Source of the DNA: Methylibium rhizosphaerae
GTDB taxonomy: Bacteria > Pseudomonadota > Gammaproteobacteria > Burkholderiales > Burkholderiaceae_C
NCBI RefSeq assembly: GCF_006386545.1
Contig: NZ_SWAR01000005.1
Location: forward strand, 1 to 64,000
DNA: 64,000 bases
Reading direction: 5' to 3'
Shown here piece by piece: positions 15,254-23,720 of this stretch. Position 1 is the stretch's first letter, and each line of letters opens with the position of its first letter. Made by a program: the position numbers and the translations under genes. Below the pieces are notes generated by a model. That model did not search any database. It saw only the letters and a program-made list of their open reading frames with translations, and was not told where the DNA came from.

Positions 15254-15670
15254 CGAGTCTTCTCCTCGTTCATGGACCAGCGAACGACGGGCGAAGCTGC
15301 GCCTGCGCATGCGCGCAACACGAACTTCACCCGATGGGACAGCAGGACGGCTCTTGCGACCGTGTACCGATGAGGGAGCAGCTCCCGCGCACCTGCGGCG
15401 GGCCCAGGGTCTCTGGCACCGCAAGGCGAAAGCAGCACGCGCAGCCGGCACGCCTTCGAGGGACGGCGGCCGACCCGGGACACGTTGCGTGTCCATGCGG
15501 CCGGCTGACGCGAGGTCGCTATTTAGTACGAGCGTTCGTTTTTTGGGGATAGGGGTGAGCCCGTAGTGGCGGGTTTGCAGATGTGAGGGGTTGTGAAAGT
15601 GCCTCGGGCGCAGCGTGCAGGCACGCGGGCAGCGACTCAGAATCGGCGCTCCTTCGACATGGGCCCTCAC
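15254..15670. other. Long intergenic region between lipase 1 and the peptidase gene
   Basis: About 417 bases without a convincing gene; open frames here lack SD sites and resemble nothing known. It contains a perfect hairpin GGGAGC-A-GCTCCC at 15374-15386 and the A+T-rich stretch with a palindrome at 15521-15545. It must hold the promoters of both flanking genes. If the peptidase began at GTG 15593 (SD GAGGGG just before), the gap would shrink to about 340 bases. Confidence 0.5.
15528..15539. promoter_or_regulatory. Palindromic operator candidate upstream of lipase genes
   Basis: ACGAGCGTTCGT pairs at 10 of 12 positions and lies in a short A+T-rich island (ATTTAGTACGAGCG then TTCGTTTTTT). 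Sites of the form ACGAACG-CGTTCGT are typical of TetR-family lipid or fatty-acid regulators. It lies 275 bases upstream of lipase 1, which is divergent from the peptidase gene. No regulator gene is adjacent, so the controlling protein would be encoded elsewhere. Confidence 0.4.
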
Positions 15671-17119
15671 ATGACCGAGCACAACACCTCAGGGAACGCT
15701 TCATCGACCTCCACCTTCATCACCCGCCGGCGGTTCACCGCCTGGTGCGCAGCGCTGGCGGGCGCCGGCTGTGCACAACAGCCGATCGCACGCGCGGGCT
15801 TCTCGGCGGCCGACCTGGCGCACGCCGAGCTGCTGCGCAGCCGCGGCCTGGCTGATACGCAGGCTTATGCCCTGGTCGAGTCCCTCGTCAGCGAGGTGGG
15901 GGCGCGGCCGGCCGGTTCGGCGGCCGACACCCGTGCGGTGAATTGGGCGATGGCCAACCTCAAGCGCCTGGGCCTGGCCCAGGTGCGCGCCGAGCCGGTG
16001 AACATGCAGGTGTGGCAACGCGGCGCGGCCCAGGCGCGGCTGGTCGCGCCCTACCCGCACCCGCTGGTGGCGGCGGCGCTGGGCAACAGCATCGGCACGC
16101 CGCCCGGCGGGCTGGAGGCTGAAGTCGCCTACTACGAAAGCCTCGATGCGCTGAAGGCCGACACCAGCGACCGCGCACGCGGGCGCATCGTCTTCATCGA
16201 CCAGAAGACCGAGCGCACCCGCGACGGCCGCGGCTACGGCCTGGCGGTCGCCGCGCGTGCCACCGGCGCGGTGGAAGCCGCCCGGCGCGGCGCGGTGGCG
16301 GTGGCCATACGGTCCATCGGCACCGACCGCGACCGCTTCGCCCACACCGGCGCGATGCGCTACGACCTGCAGGTGCCCAAGGTGCCGGCGTTCGCGGTGT
16401 CGGTGCCCGACGCCGACCTCATCGCGCGGCTGCAGGCGCGCGGGCAGCCGCTCAAGCTGCAGTTCGCGCTCGACGCGCGGGTGGTGAGCGCCACCTCGGC
16501 CAACGTGGTGGCCGAAGTGCCCGGCACCGACCTCGCCGACGAGATCGTGCTGCTGGGCGCACACCTGGACTCATGGGACCTGGGCCATGGCGCACTGGAC
16601 GACGGGGCGGGCGTCGGCATCGTCTGCGCGGCGGCCCGGCTGCTGCAGGACGCCGGGCAGCGCCCGCGCCGCACCGTGCGGCTGGTGCTGTTCGCCAACG
16701 AGGAGAACGGCTTCGACGGGGCCAACGCCTATGCCGAGCGGTATGAGGGCGCGAAACACCAGCTGGTGGGCGAAAGCGACTTCGGCGCCGGGCGGCCATG
16801 GCGGCTGCGCACGCGGGTGCGCGACGAGGCACTGCCGTTGGTGGCGGAGATCGCGCGGATGCTCGCGCCGCTTTCCATCGACCACGCCGGCAACGAGGCT
16901 TCGCCGAGCCCCGATGCCAACGTGCTGATGCGGCGCCGCGGCTGGCCGGCGGTCGAGCTCACGCAGGACGGCACCGGCTACTTCGACGTCCACCACACCG
17001 AGAACGACACGCTCGACAAGGTTGACGCGAAAGCACTGCCGCAAAACGTGGCGGCCTGGGCCGTCACGGCCTGGCTGGCGGCACAGAGCCCGGTGGCCTT
17101 CGGGCCCTTGCCGCGCTAG
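15671..17119 (+). CDS. M28-family metallopeptidase with PA-type insert, Tat lipoprotein
   Basis: A zinc aminopeptidase-like protein of about 482 residues. The N-terminus has a twin-arginine signal (ITRRRFTAWCAALAGAGC) with a lipobox, so it is probably Tat-exported and lipid-anchored. A PA-like region follows (RGRIVFIDQKTERTRDG to VPAFAVSVPDADL). The di-zinc site is seen in LLGAHLDSWDLGHGALDDGA, FANEENGFDGA and YFDVHHTENDTLDK, all expected for M28. ATG 15671 and ATG 15659 are both possible starts and neither has a strong SD; GTG 15593 is preceded by GAGGGG but would place 26 residues before the current start. Confidence 0.88.
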   Translation: MTEHNTSGNASSTSTFITRRRFTAWCAALAGAGCAQQPIARAGFSAADLAHAELLRSRGLADTQAYALVESLVSEVGARPAGSAADTRAVNWAMANLKRLGLAQVRAEPVNMQVWQRGAAQARLVAPYPHPLVAAALGNSIGTPPGGLEAEVAYYESLDALKADTSDRARGRIVFIDQKTERTRDGRGYGLAVAARATGAVEAARRGAVAVAIRSIGTDRDRFAHTGAMRYDLQVPKVPAFAVSVPDADLIARLQARGQPLKLQFALDARVVSATSANVVAEVPGTDLADEIVLLGAHLDSWDLGHGALDDGAGVGIVCAAARLLQDAGQRPRRTVRLVLFANEENGFDGANAYAERYEGAKHQLVGESDFGAGRPWRLRTRVRDEALPLVAEIARMLAPLSIDHAGNEASPSPDANVLMRRRGWPAVELTQDGTGYFDVHHTENDTLDKVDAKALPQNVAAWAVTAWLAAQSPVAFGPLPR

Positions 17120-17145
17120 CGAGCTAGCTAGCGGCTGCAGTGCTG

Positions 17146-17511
17146 CTAGCGAGTCGTGCCGGTGGTGTTGTTCTCGTTGGTCGGGATCGTGCCCTGAGGC
17201 GCACCGTCGGTCGATTCGCGCGAGGCGGCGTTACCTCGAGTGCCCTTGCGCTTGTTGTCCTTCGTCGCCTTGTTCTTGCTGCGAGTGTCGTCGACCCCTT
17301 CGGTGGCTGAGGGCGTGGTCGTCGTACCGCTGCCTTGCACCGTCGGGTCTGTCTTGGGCTTGACCTGTGCCGTGCCGTCGGCATCCGGCCCGGTGTCGCC
17401 GCCGCCGCGTGCGCCGCGCCCGGTATCGCCGGCGGCCTGCGCGATCGCAGCACCGGTCAGGAGGCTCAGGGCCACGATGGAGACGTGCTTGGCAAGGGAT
17501 GATTTGTTCAT
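17146..17511 (-). CDS. Small secreted low-complexity protein
   Basis: A 121-residue protein of unknown function. Residues 1-26 form a good signal peptide (MNKSSLAKHVSIVALSLLTG, cleaved after AQA). The mature part is low complexity, rich in Gly, Thr, Asp, Lys and Arg with no Cys, and is probably disordered. AAAGGAG lies 9 bases before ATG 17511, so translation is likely. It resembles small secreted Gly/Thr-rich proteins of Burkholderiales, but no family name can be given. It converges with the peptidase gene; the 26 bases between contain CTAGC repeats. Confidence 0.6.
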   Translation of the reverse strand: MNKSSLAKHVSIVALSLLTGAAIAQAAGDTGRGARGGGDTGPDADGTAQVKPKTDPTVQGSGTTTTPSATEGVDDTRSKNKATKDNKRKGTRGNAASRESTDGAPQGTIPTNENNTTGTTR

Positions 17512-17662
17512 GAGTGAGAGCTCCTTTCAGCAGGGTTCATACGTCCCGGGCCCGGGTGGCTCCGGAGACGTCTCTCACTCGGGCAAACGCCATTCCGGCG
17601 CCCGGCGCTTTCCACAGGCAGGCGCACCGTTTGCGAAGGCCGACATACGTGCCGAAGGAATT

Positions 17663-17685
17663 GCCGGCCTGAGCGGCAGGCCGGC
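17663..17685 (-). terminator. Hairpin downstream of the 17698-18237 gene
   Basis: GCCGGCCTG (17663-17671) and CAGGCCGGC (17677-17685) form a perfect 9-bp stem with a 5-base loop, starting 13 bases after the stop of the minus-strand gene. No U-tract follows (AATTCC on the minus strand), so it is a weak terminator or a stabilising 3' hairpin. Confidence 0.45.
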
Positions 17686-17697
17686 CGTCTCACTGCA

Positions 17698-18237
17698 TCA
17701 GCCCTGGGCTCGCAACCACTTGGCGATGTCGCTGCCCAGGGTATTGACCGTGCGTTCCAGCACGTCGCAGGAGCCCTTGAAGCCTGCGGCGAATCCACCC
17801 ATCGAGTCCCGGCTGCGGGTGGTCTGCGAGACAAGCTGGCCATCACGGAACAACTCGGCCTTGACCGCGACGCTCTTGCGATGGCCGATGAAGGCGTTGC
17901 CGCTGCTGATGGCCGAGACGATCTTCAGTTGCAGGACCGTGCCGCCCTGCGTGGCTTCCACGCTCTCGACGCGCTCGACCTTCAGGCCGAATTCCTGCGC
18001 ATAGCGCTCGGTCGACGCAGACAGTTGGCTGCCGAGCGACGAGCATTCCTTGCGGATGTTGTCGGCGACGGCGGTCTCGTCGAGGTAAGCAGCGCTGCGC
18101 TGAAAGCGGATCACGGCCGGTTCGCCGGCCGCGGGGGCCGAGGCGGCCGCCTCCTGGGCACCGGCTGCGCCGGCAAGCGACGCCAGCAGCAGTGCGGCGC
18201 AGGCATGCAGGGGGTTCTTTCTCATGGTGTTCATCAT
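17698..18237 (-). CDS. Secreted conserved hypothetical protein
   Basis: A 179-residue exported protein. The signal peptide runs to about AAGA-Q (residue 27). After an Ala/Pro linker the domain starts AVIRFQRSAAYLDETAVADN and includes IRKECSSLGSQLSASTERYA, VESVEATQGGTVLQLKIVSA and SVAVKAELFRDGQLVSQTTR, ending with GSCDVLERTVNTLGSDIAKW. The two Cys in the mature part probably form a disulfide. The pattern recalls DUF4410-like or curli-related periplasmic proteins but I cannot assign it. AAGGAAGG precedes ATG 18237 with a second ATG 3 bases later. Confidence 0.7.
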   Translation of the reverse strand: MMNTMRKNPLHACAALLLASLAGAAGAQEAAASAPAAGEPAVIRFQRSAAYLDETAVADNIRKECSSLGSQLSASTERYAQEFGLKVERVESVEATQGGTVLQLKIVSAISSGNAFIGHRKSVAVKAELFRDGQLVSQTTRSRDSMGGFAAGFKGSCDVLERTVNTLGSDIAKWLRAQG

Positions 18238-18389
18238 CGCCTTCCTTCGATGGGTTGCGGCTATGCCAGTTGATCGCAGGGCCGAGATGTTCGTGCCATT
18301 CGCAGCTGTCTGAGATGCATGTTGCGAGGAGGCCCCATAGAGCGCGCCCTCGCGTGACTTCCTTCACGCCGACCGGGACGATCCGGTCG

Positions 18390-19754
18390 TCAGTCCAGTG
18401 AACGTGCGAGGCTGATCGCTTCCTCGACACGTTCCACCGCATGCACCGTCAGGCCCTCGGGCGCCTTCTTGGGCGCATTGGCCTTGGGCACCACCGCCAC
18501 GCTGAAGCCCAGCTTGGCAGCTTCCTTCAGGCGTTCCTGGCCGCGCGGCGCAGGGCGCACCTCGCCGGCCAGGCCCACTTCGCCGAACGCCAGGAAGCCG
18601 CGCGGCAGCGCCTTGCCGCGCAGGCTGCTCTGGATCGCCAGCATCACCGCGAGGTCGGCCGCCGGCTCGCTGATGCGCACGCCGCCCACGGCATTGACGA
18701 ACACGTCCTGGTCGAAGCTGTCGATGCCGGCGTGACGGTGCAGCACCGCCAGCAGCATCGCGAGGCGGTCGCGCTCCAGGCCGACCGAAAGCCGACGCGG
18801 GCTCGGGCCGCCCGAATCGACCAGGGCCTGGATCTCCACCAGCATCGGCCGCGTGCCCTCGAGCGTGACCAGCACGCAGGAGCCCGGCACCGGCTCGCTG
18901 TGGGTGGACAGGAAGATCGCGCTCGGGTTGGCCACGCCCTTGAGGCCGCGTTCGGTCATGGCGAACACGCCGATCTCGTTGACCGCGCCGAAGCGGTTCT
19001 TGAAGGCGCGCACCAGCCGGAACGCCGAATGGGTGTCGCCCTCGAAATACAGCACGGTGTCGACGATGTGCTCCAGCACCCGCGGGCCGGCCAGCGAGCC
19101 TTCCTTCGTGACGTGCCCCACCAGCACCATGCTCGTGCCGCCGGCCTTGGCCGTGCGGGTGAGCTGGGCCGCGCATTCGCGCACCTGGGCCACCGAGCCG
19201 GGTGCGGAGGTGAGCTGCTCGGAATACAGCGTCTGGATGGAGTCGATCACGCAGAAGGCCGGCTTCTCCGACTCGATGGTGGCGAGGATCTTCTCCAGGT
19301 TGATCTCGGCCAGCACGCGCACCTGCGCACCGGCCAGGCCCAGCCGGCGCGAGCGCAGCGCGATCTGCGCGCCGCTTTCCTCGCCGGTGACGTAGAGCAC
19401 CTTCATCTGCAGGCTCATCGCGTCGACCGCCTGCAGCAGCAGCGTGGACTTGCCGATGCCCGGGTCGCCGCCGATCAGCACCACGCCGCCGGCCACGATG
19501 CCGCCGCCCAGCACGCGGTCGAGTTCTTCCAGGCCGGTGGGTGTGCGGGCCACGTCGCCGGCCTCGATCTCCGACAGCGTGGCCACCGGCTGAGACTTCG
19601 CCAGCGACTGGAAGCGGTTCTTCGACGCAGAGGCGCTCTCGGCCACGGTCTCCTCGAGGGTGTTCCAGGCGCCGCAGCTCGGGCACTTGCCCAGCCACTT
19701 GGGGCTGGTGCCGCCGCACTCTGAGCAGGTGTAGATGGTTTTGTCCTTGGCCAT
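18390..19754 (-). CDS. radA: DNA repair protein RadA
   Basis: A 454-residue RecA-like protein that promotes branch migration of recombination intermediates. The N-terminal zinc finger has CSECGGTSPKWLGKCPSCGA (residues ~10-29). Walker A is GGDPGIGKST, Walker B is in FCVIDSIQTLY, and the RadA-specific KNRFG motif is in RAFKNRFGAVNE. The last ~170 residues form the Lon protease-like domain (LSVGLERDRLAMLLAVLHRH onward). The chosen ATG is the family start. Length is normal. Confidence 0.96.
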   Translation of the reverse strand: MAKDKTIYTCSECGGTSPKWLGKCPSCGAWNTLEETVAESASASKNRFQSLAKSQPVATLSEIEAGDVARTPTGLEELDRVLGGGIVAGGVVLIGGDPGIGKSTLLLQAVDAMSLQMKVLYVTGEESGAQIALRSRRLGLAGAQVRVLAEINLEKILATIESEKPAFCVIDSIQTLYSEQLTSAPGSVAQVRECAAQLTRTAKAGGTSMVLVGHVTKEGSLAGPRVLEHIVDTVLYFEGDTHSAFRLVRAFKNRFGAVNEIGVFAMTERGLKGVANPSAIFLSTHSEPVPGSCVLVTLEGTRPMLVEIQALVDSGGPSPRRLSVGLERDRLAMLLAVLHRHAGIDSFDQDVFVNAVGGVRISEPAADLAVMLAIQSSLRGKALPRGFLAFGEVGLAGEVRPAPRGQERLKEAAKLGFSVAVVPKANAPKKAPEGLTVHAVERVEEAISLARSLD

Positions 19755-19777
19755 GCGGGCGACTGTACCGGGCGGTT

Positions 19778-20554
19778 TCAGCCGCCCGCGATCAGCCGCA
19801 CCGCATGCGGGAACGAGCGGGCCTGCGGCAGCCAGTGGTCGATCGCGGCGCCGAGCGCCACCGCCAGCACCAGCGCCGCCGCGGCGCCTCGCCAGGTGTG
19901 ACGCAGCGCTGCGAACAGCCAGCCCTCGGCTAAGCCGCGGTAGGCAAACGACCCGGCCACCGCGGCCAACGCCACCTCGACCGCCACCCCCAGCAGCACC
20001 TCGACGCCGAACACCATGAAGACGCCGGCACCGAGCAAGCCCGCCAGCAGCAGCACCGCGCCCACCAGCACCGCCAGCGGCACCAGCACCAGCGCGCCTT
20101 CGTCGGCGCCGTCGAGCAGCGAACCCGCCGCCTCGGGCAGCGCGTCGGGTGCGTCGAACGAGGCGTCGGCTCCGCCACCGCCGAAGTCGCCGCCGCCGCC
20201 CGAGCCGAACGACGGGCCGCCGGCCGGCGCCCCTGCGCCGTCGGGCACCGGCACGTCCAGCCCGTCCCACGGCGCGTCGCGGCGAACCAGCATCTCGGCC
20301 CACAACCGCAGCAGCAGCAGGTACCAGCCGTAGGCCAGCGGCAGCGAGATGCCATAGCGCACCGCCAGCGAGTCCACGCCCAGCAGCATCAGGCTGTGGG
20401 AGAACAGCCAGAGCGCCAGGAGACTCAGCGCGGCGATCGTGAAGACGTGCACGCGCAGCCAGTAGCGCTGCCTGAGGTCGCGACGCGTGGCTTCCATGTG
20501 GGAGCGCAGGCGTTTCAACTGCAGGCTGGGCGTGAGGAGACGGTGGTTCGGCAT
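19778..20554 (-). CDS. Hypothetical membrane protein with Gly-rich loop
   Basis: A protein of about 258 residues. Two membrane segments lie in the N-terminal part (about 35-55 and 63-83). A hydrophilic Gly/Asp/Ala-rich loop follows (SFGSGGGGDFGGGGADASF), then two or three C-terminal membrane segments (VLVPLAVLVGAVLLLAGLLG, VLLGVAVEVALAAVAGSF, AAALVLAVALGAAIDHWL). The Gly-rich loop resembles that of some membrane-associated proteins with a TPM-like or YgcG-like layout, but no family is certain. It lies 23 bases upstream of radA on the same strand. A start three codons earlier (20563) is possible. Confidence 0.7.
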   Translation of the reverse strand: MPNHRLLTPSLQLKRLRSHMEATRRDLRQRYWLRVHVFTIAALSLLALWLFSHSLMLLGVDSLAVRYGISLPLAYGWYLLLLRLWAEMLVRRDAPWDGLDVPVPDGAGAPAGGPSFGSGGGGDFGGGGADASFDAPDALPEAAGSLLDGADEGALVLVPLAVLVGAVLLLAGLLGAGVFMVFGVEVLLGVAVEVALAAVAGSFAYRGLAEGWLFAALRHTWRGAAAALVLAVALGAAIDHWLPQARSFPHAVRLIAGG

Positions 20555-20633
20555 GGCGGGCAATGTAGCGGCCTGGCGTCGGAAAAGGCGGGCGTGCTAC
20601 AACGCGCGCTCCCCCCGCCTGCCCCACCCCACC

Positions 20634-21269
20634 ATGGACTTCTCCGTCTGGCTCGCCTTCTTTGCTGCCTCCTGGGCCATCAGCCTGTCACCCGGCGCCG
20701 GCGCCGTGGCCGCGATGAGCGCCGGGCTCAACCACGGCTTCGCCCGCGGCTATTTCATGACCTTCGGGCTGGTGCTGGGCATCCTCACGCAGGTGGTGGT
20801 GGTCGGCCTGGGCCTGGGCGCCCTGATCGCCACTTCGAGCATCGCCTTTGCCATCGTCAAGTGGCTGGGCGTGGCCTACCTCGTGTACCTCGGCATCAAG
20901 CAATGGCGCGCGCCGGCGCAGCCGATGGTGGCCGACGACACTGAAGGTGCCCCGCAGCTGGTGTCGCGCCGCGCGCTGGTGCTGCGCGGCTGGATCGTCA
21001 ACGCGCTCAATCCCAAGGGCACCGTGTTCCTGCTGGCCGTGGTGCCTCAGTTCCTGGATCTGTCGGCCCCGCTGGCCGCGCAGTACGCCACCATCGGCGC
21101 CACGCTGGCGTTCACCGACCTGGTGGTGATGGCCGGCTACACCGTGCTGGCCGCGCGGGTGCTGCGGCTGCTGCGTTCGCCGAGCCAGATGAAGCTGCTG
21201 AACCGCACCTTCGGCGGCCTGTTCGTGGCGGCCGGCGCGCTGCTGGCGACCTTCAAGCGCGCGGCCTGA
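20634..21269 (+). CDS. LysE/RhtB-family amino acid exporter
   Basis: A 211-residue inner-membrane exporter with about six membrane segments. The family signature SLSPGAGAVAAMSAGLNHGF follows the first segment, and WIVNALNPKGTVFLLAVVPQ is the conserved second half motif of RhtB/LeuE-type exporters. It probably exports amino acids or homoserine lactone-like molecules; the substrate is not determined. It converges with arfB. Confidence 0.9.
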   Translation: MDFSVWLAFFAASWAISLSPGAGAVAAMSAGLNHGFARGYFMTFGLVLGILTQVVVVGLGLGALIATSSIAFAIVKWLGVAYLVYLGIKQWRAPAQPMVADDTEGAPQLVSRRALVLRGWIVNALNPKGTVFLLAVVPQFLDLSAPLAAQYATIGATLAFTDLVVMAGYTVLAARVLRLLRSPSQMKLLNRTFGGLFVAAGALLATFKRAA

Positions 21270-21291
21270 GCGGGCCGCGGCTGCCCGCCTC

Positions 21292-21696
21292 TCAGAAATC
21301 CCCCGGCCGGGCCTGCCGCCCGGCCTTGATCGCGCCGCGACGCGTCTTTTCCTCGACCCTTCGCCGCTGCGAGGCCCGTGTCGGCTTCGTCGCCACCCGC
21401 TTGCGCGGCACGTGGGCCGCGCTGTCGACCAGCGCCTGCAGCCGCGCCATCGCGTCGGCGCGGTTCTGAGGCTGGCTGCGCTGCGTCTGCGCCTTGATGA
21501 CCACCACCCCGTCGCTGCTGATGCGCTGGTCGGGCAGCGCCAGCAGGCGCGCCTTCACCGGCTCGGGCAGCGACGAGCCGCGGATGTCGAAGCGCAGCTG
21601 CACCGCGCTCGACACCTTGTTGACGTTCTGGCCGCCCGCGCCTTGCGAGCGGACGGCGGTCCATTCCACTTCGTGTTCGGCGATCTTGAGGTGCAT
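21292..21696 (-). CDS. arfB: Alternative ribosome-rescue factor ArfB (YaeJ)
   Basis: A 134-residue peptidyl-tRNA hydrolase that frees ribosomes stalled at mRNA ends. The catalytic GGQ is in RSQGAGGQNVNKVSSAVQL (residues ~17-35), and the basic C-terminal tail (KRVATKPTRASQRRRVEEKT) that enters the mRNA channel is present. The start ATG 21696 gives the usual HLKIAEHEVEW beginning; an in-frame ATG at 21720 adds eight non-conserved residues. Confidence 0.93.
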   Translation of the reverse strand: MHLKIAEHEVEWTAVRSQGAGGQNVNKVSSAVQLRFDIRGSSLPEPVKARLLALPDQRISSDGVVVIKAQTQRSQPQNRADAMARLQALVDSAAHVPRKRVATKPTRASQRRRVEEKTRRGAIKAGRQARPGDF

Positions 21697-21732
21697 GAGG
21701 GCGAAGGCGAAACACAGCACGTGTTCGTCACC

Positions 21733-22053
21733 TCACCCTGCAAACGCCGTTCCGAGCCGGCGGCGGCGCCCGGCGAGGCGGGCCAGCCATTGTGAGGCCG
21801 CGCGCCACAGCAGCTGCGCCCGGGTGGGCGCCGGGATCAGCTGCACCTGGGCCCAGCCTTCGGCGCTCATCAGCGCGCGGGCGCCCGGCGCCACTCGCAA
21901 GGCCTGGCCGCCGTGCAGGAAGTGGTCGCGCGAGTCGTCGGCCTGGGTGATCCAGATGCAGCCATGCACCACGCTCACCCAGGCATCGTCGAGCGGCACG
22001 AGCTCGCCGTCGCGCAGCTGCAGGACCACGGGGTTTCTGAAGATCAAGGCCAT
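21733..22053 (-). CDS. DUF2917 domain protein
   Basis: A 106-residue protein of unknown function. The first ~60 residues (FRNPVVLQLRDGELVPLDDA, then VSVVHGCIWITQADDSRDHF and LHGGQALRVAPG) match DUF2917, a small beta-rich, cupin-like domain. The C-terminus is basic and Trp/Arg rich. It is divergent from a MocR-type regulator, a pairing I recall as common in Burkholderiales; the 175-base intergenic region has candidate MocR sites. Confidence 0.85.
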   Translation of the reverse strand: MALIFRNPVVLQLRDGELVPLDDAWVSVVHGCIWITQADDSRDHFLHGGQALRVAPGARALMSAEGWAQVQLIPAPTRAQLLWRAASQWLARLAGRRRRLGTAFAG

Positions 22054-22157
22054 GACCGACTCCTGGTGATTGGGCCACCCAGTGTCGGCAGCCGCGCCCT
22101 TGCGCGACAGACCCAGCACAGCCCAAACACAACCGGAACAGATGGCGCGGCCGTGCG

Positions 22158-22197
22158 TCTGTACTGCCAACTCAGGCACACATCTGTGCTGGTACAG
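22158..22197. promoter_or_regulatory. Candidate MocR operator
   Basis: TCTGTACTG at 22158-22166 and TCTGTGCTG at 22183-22191 are direct repeats 25 bases apart. The outer parts CTGTAC (22159-22164) and GTACAG (22192-22197) are inverted. Paired direct repeats of about this spacing are typical binding sites of dimeric MocR regulators such as GabR and PdxR. The site lies 31-70 bases before the MocR start and about 105-145 bases before the DUF2917 start. Confidence 0.5.
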
Positions 22198-22228
22198 GCG
22201 GGGCGAAGCTCGTCACAATGGCTTCATC

Positions 22229-23713
22229 ATGGACGCGCCGGCGCAAACTCCGCTGTACCAGGCCATCGCGGCACAGATCGAGCGCGCCGTCGCCACCGGC
22301 GCGCTGCGGGCCGGCGACCGGCTGCCTTCGGTGCGCCAGCTCAGCCAGCAGCACAAGGTGAGCATGAGCACCGCGCTGCAAGCCTTCCGCTGGCTCGAGA
22401 ACCGCGGCCTCGTGCAGGCGCGCCCCAAGTCCGGCTACTTCGTCGCCGGCGGCCCGGCTCCGGTGCTGCCCGAGCCCCAGCTCGACCTGCGCATCGAAGG
22501 CGCCTCGTTCGTGAACATGGACCAGGTGCTGCACGAGTTCCTCTACATCGTGGACGACCCGCTCGCGCTGCCGCGCTTTCATGCGGCGCCGGCGCGTTCG
22601 CTGCTGCCCGAGGCCAAGCTGCAGCACCTCATGGCCACGGTGAACCGCCGCCATCCCGAATACGCGTCGGGCTACCACATGACCGGCAGCGCCGCGCTGC
22701 GGCAGGAGATCGCACGCCGCGCCGTGAGTTCGGGCGTGCAGCTGCGCCCCGACGAGATCGTCATCACCAACGGCGGCCTCGAGGCGGTGTACCTCGCGCT
22801 GCGCTCGGTCGCGCAGAGCGGCGACACCATCCTGATGGAGTCGCCCACCTACTTCCACCTGCTGCAGGTCAATGAAAGCCTGGGGCTCAAGGTGCTCGAG
22901 ATCCCGAGCCACCCGCGCACCGGCCTGTCGATCGAGGCGCTCGACTTCGCGACGCAGAAGCCCGGTGCGGTGAAGGCCTGCATCCTGCTGCCCAACTTCC
23001 CCAACCCGATGGGCAGCCTGATGCCGGTGGAGAACAAGCGCCGGCTGGTGGCGATGATGGCCGAGCGCGGCATCACCGTGATCGAAAGCGACATCTACGG
23101 CGAGATGCATTTCGGCGACCAGCGCCCGCCGGTGCTCAAGAGCTTCGACCAGACGGGCGACGTGATCCTGTGCTCGGCCTTCACCAAGACGGTGGCGCCG
23201 GGCTACCGCATCGGCTGGGTCGCTGCAGGGCGGCATTTCATGAAGACGCAGGCCCTGAAGATGCGCACCTCGGTGGCCTGCCCGATGCTGCAGCAGGAAG
23301 TGCTGGCGCAGTTCATTCGCGATGGCGGCTACGACCACCACATGCGCAAGCTGCGCGCGGCACTCAGGTCGCAGGCGCATCACATGGCCGACGCGGTGGC
23401 GCGCTACTTCCCGATGGGCTGCCGGCTCTCGATGCCCCAAGGCGGCCTGCTGATGTGGATCGAGCTGCCCAGGCACGTGGACTCGCGCGAGGTGTTTGCG
23501 CTGGCCCGGCTCGAACACATCGGCGTGGCACCCGGCGCGGCGTTTTCGACGACGCGGCGCTTCGACCACTTCATCCGGCTGCAGTACGGCGACCCCTGGT
23601 CGGCCAAGATGGACGCAGCCATCAAGCGGCTGGGGCAGATCGTCAAGAAGCTGGCCGAGCGGCCAGGCAGTCCGCGCCGCGAAGAGCGGCCGGAAGAAGC
23701 CGCGCCGGTCTGA
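22229..23713 (+). CDS. MocR-type GntR regulator with aminotransferase domain
   Basis: A 494-residue PLP-dependent regulator. Residues ~8-75 are a GntR winged helix (LYQAIAAQIERAVATGALRA, then LPSVRQLSQQHKVSMSTALQ). Residues ~110-480 are a fold-type I aminotransferase domain with ITNGGLEAVYLALRSVAQSG, CILLPNFPNPMGSLMP and the probable PLP Lys in SAFTKTVAPGYRIGW. MocR proteins sense amino acids or pyridoxal derivatives and do not normally transaminate. The probable target is the divergent DUF2917 gene and itself. Confidence 0.9.
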   Translation: MDAPAQTPLYQAIAAQIERAVATGALRAGDRLPSVRQLSQQHKVSMSTALQAFRWLENRGLVQARPKSGYFVAGGPAPVLPEPQLDLRIEGASFVNMDQVLHEFLYIVDDPLALPRFHAAPARSLLPEAKLQHLMATVNRRHPEYASGYHMTGSAALRQEIARRAVSSGVQLRPDEIVITNGGLEAVYLALRSVAQSGDTILMESPTYFHLLQVNESLGLKVLEIPSHPRTGLSIEALDFATQKPGAVKACILLPNFPNPMGSLMPVENKRRLVAMMAERGITVIESDIYGEMHFGDQRPPVLKSFDQTGDVILCSAFTKTVAPGYRIGWVAAGRHFMKTQALKMRTSVACPMLQQEVLAQFIRDGGYDHHMRKLRAALRSQAHHMADAVARYFPMGCRLSMPQGGLLMWIELPRHVDSREVFALARLEHIGVAPGAAFSTTRRFDHFIRLQYGDPWSAKMDAAIKRLGQIVKKLAERPGSPRREERPEEAAPV

Positions 23714-23720
23714 CGTTCGC

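Noticed and set aside
15250-15483. Possible 77-residue gene upstream of lipase 1
   Set aside because: No SD, no known domain, and it would overlap the lipase leader; the translation is Arg/Ala-rich as expected for non-coding G+C-rich DNA.
17105-17160. CTAGC repeats after the peptidase gene as a terminator
   Set aside because: GCTAGCGAGCTAGCTAGC is self-complementary in several short registers but forms no stable long stem and has no T-tract.
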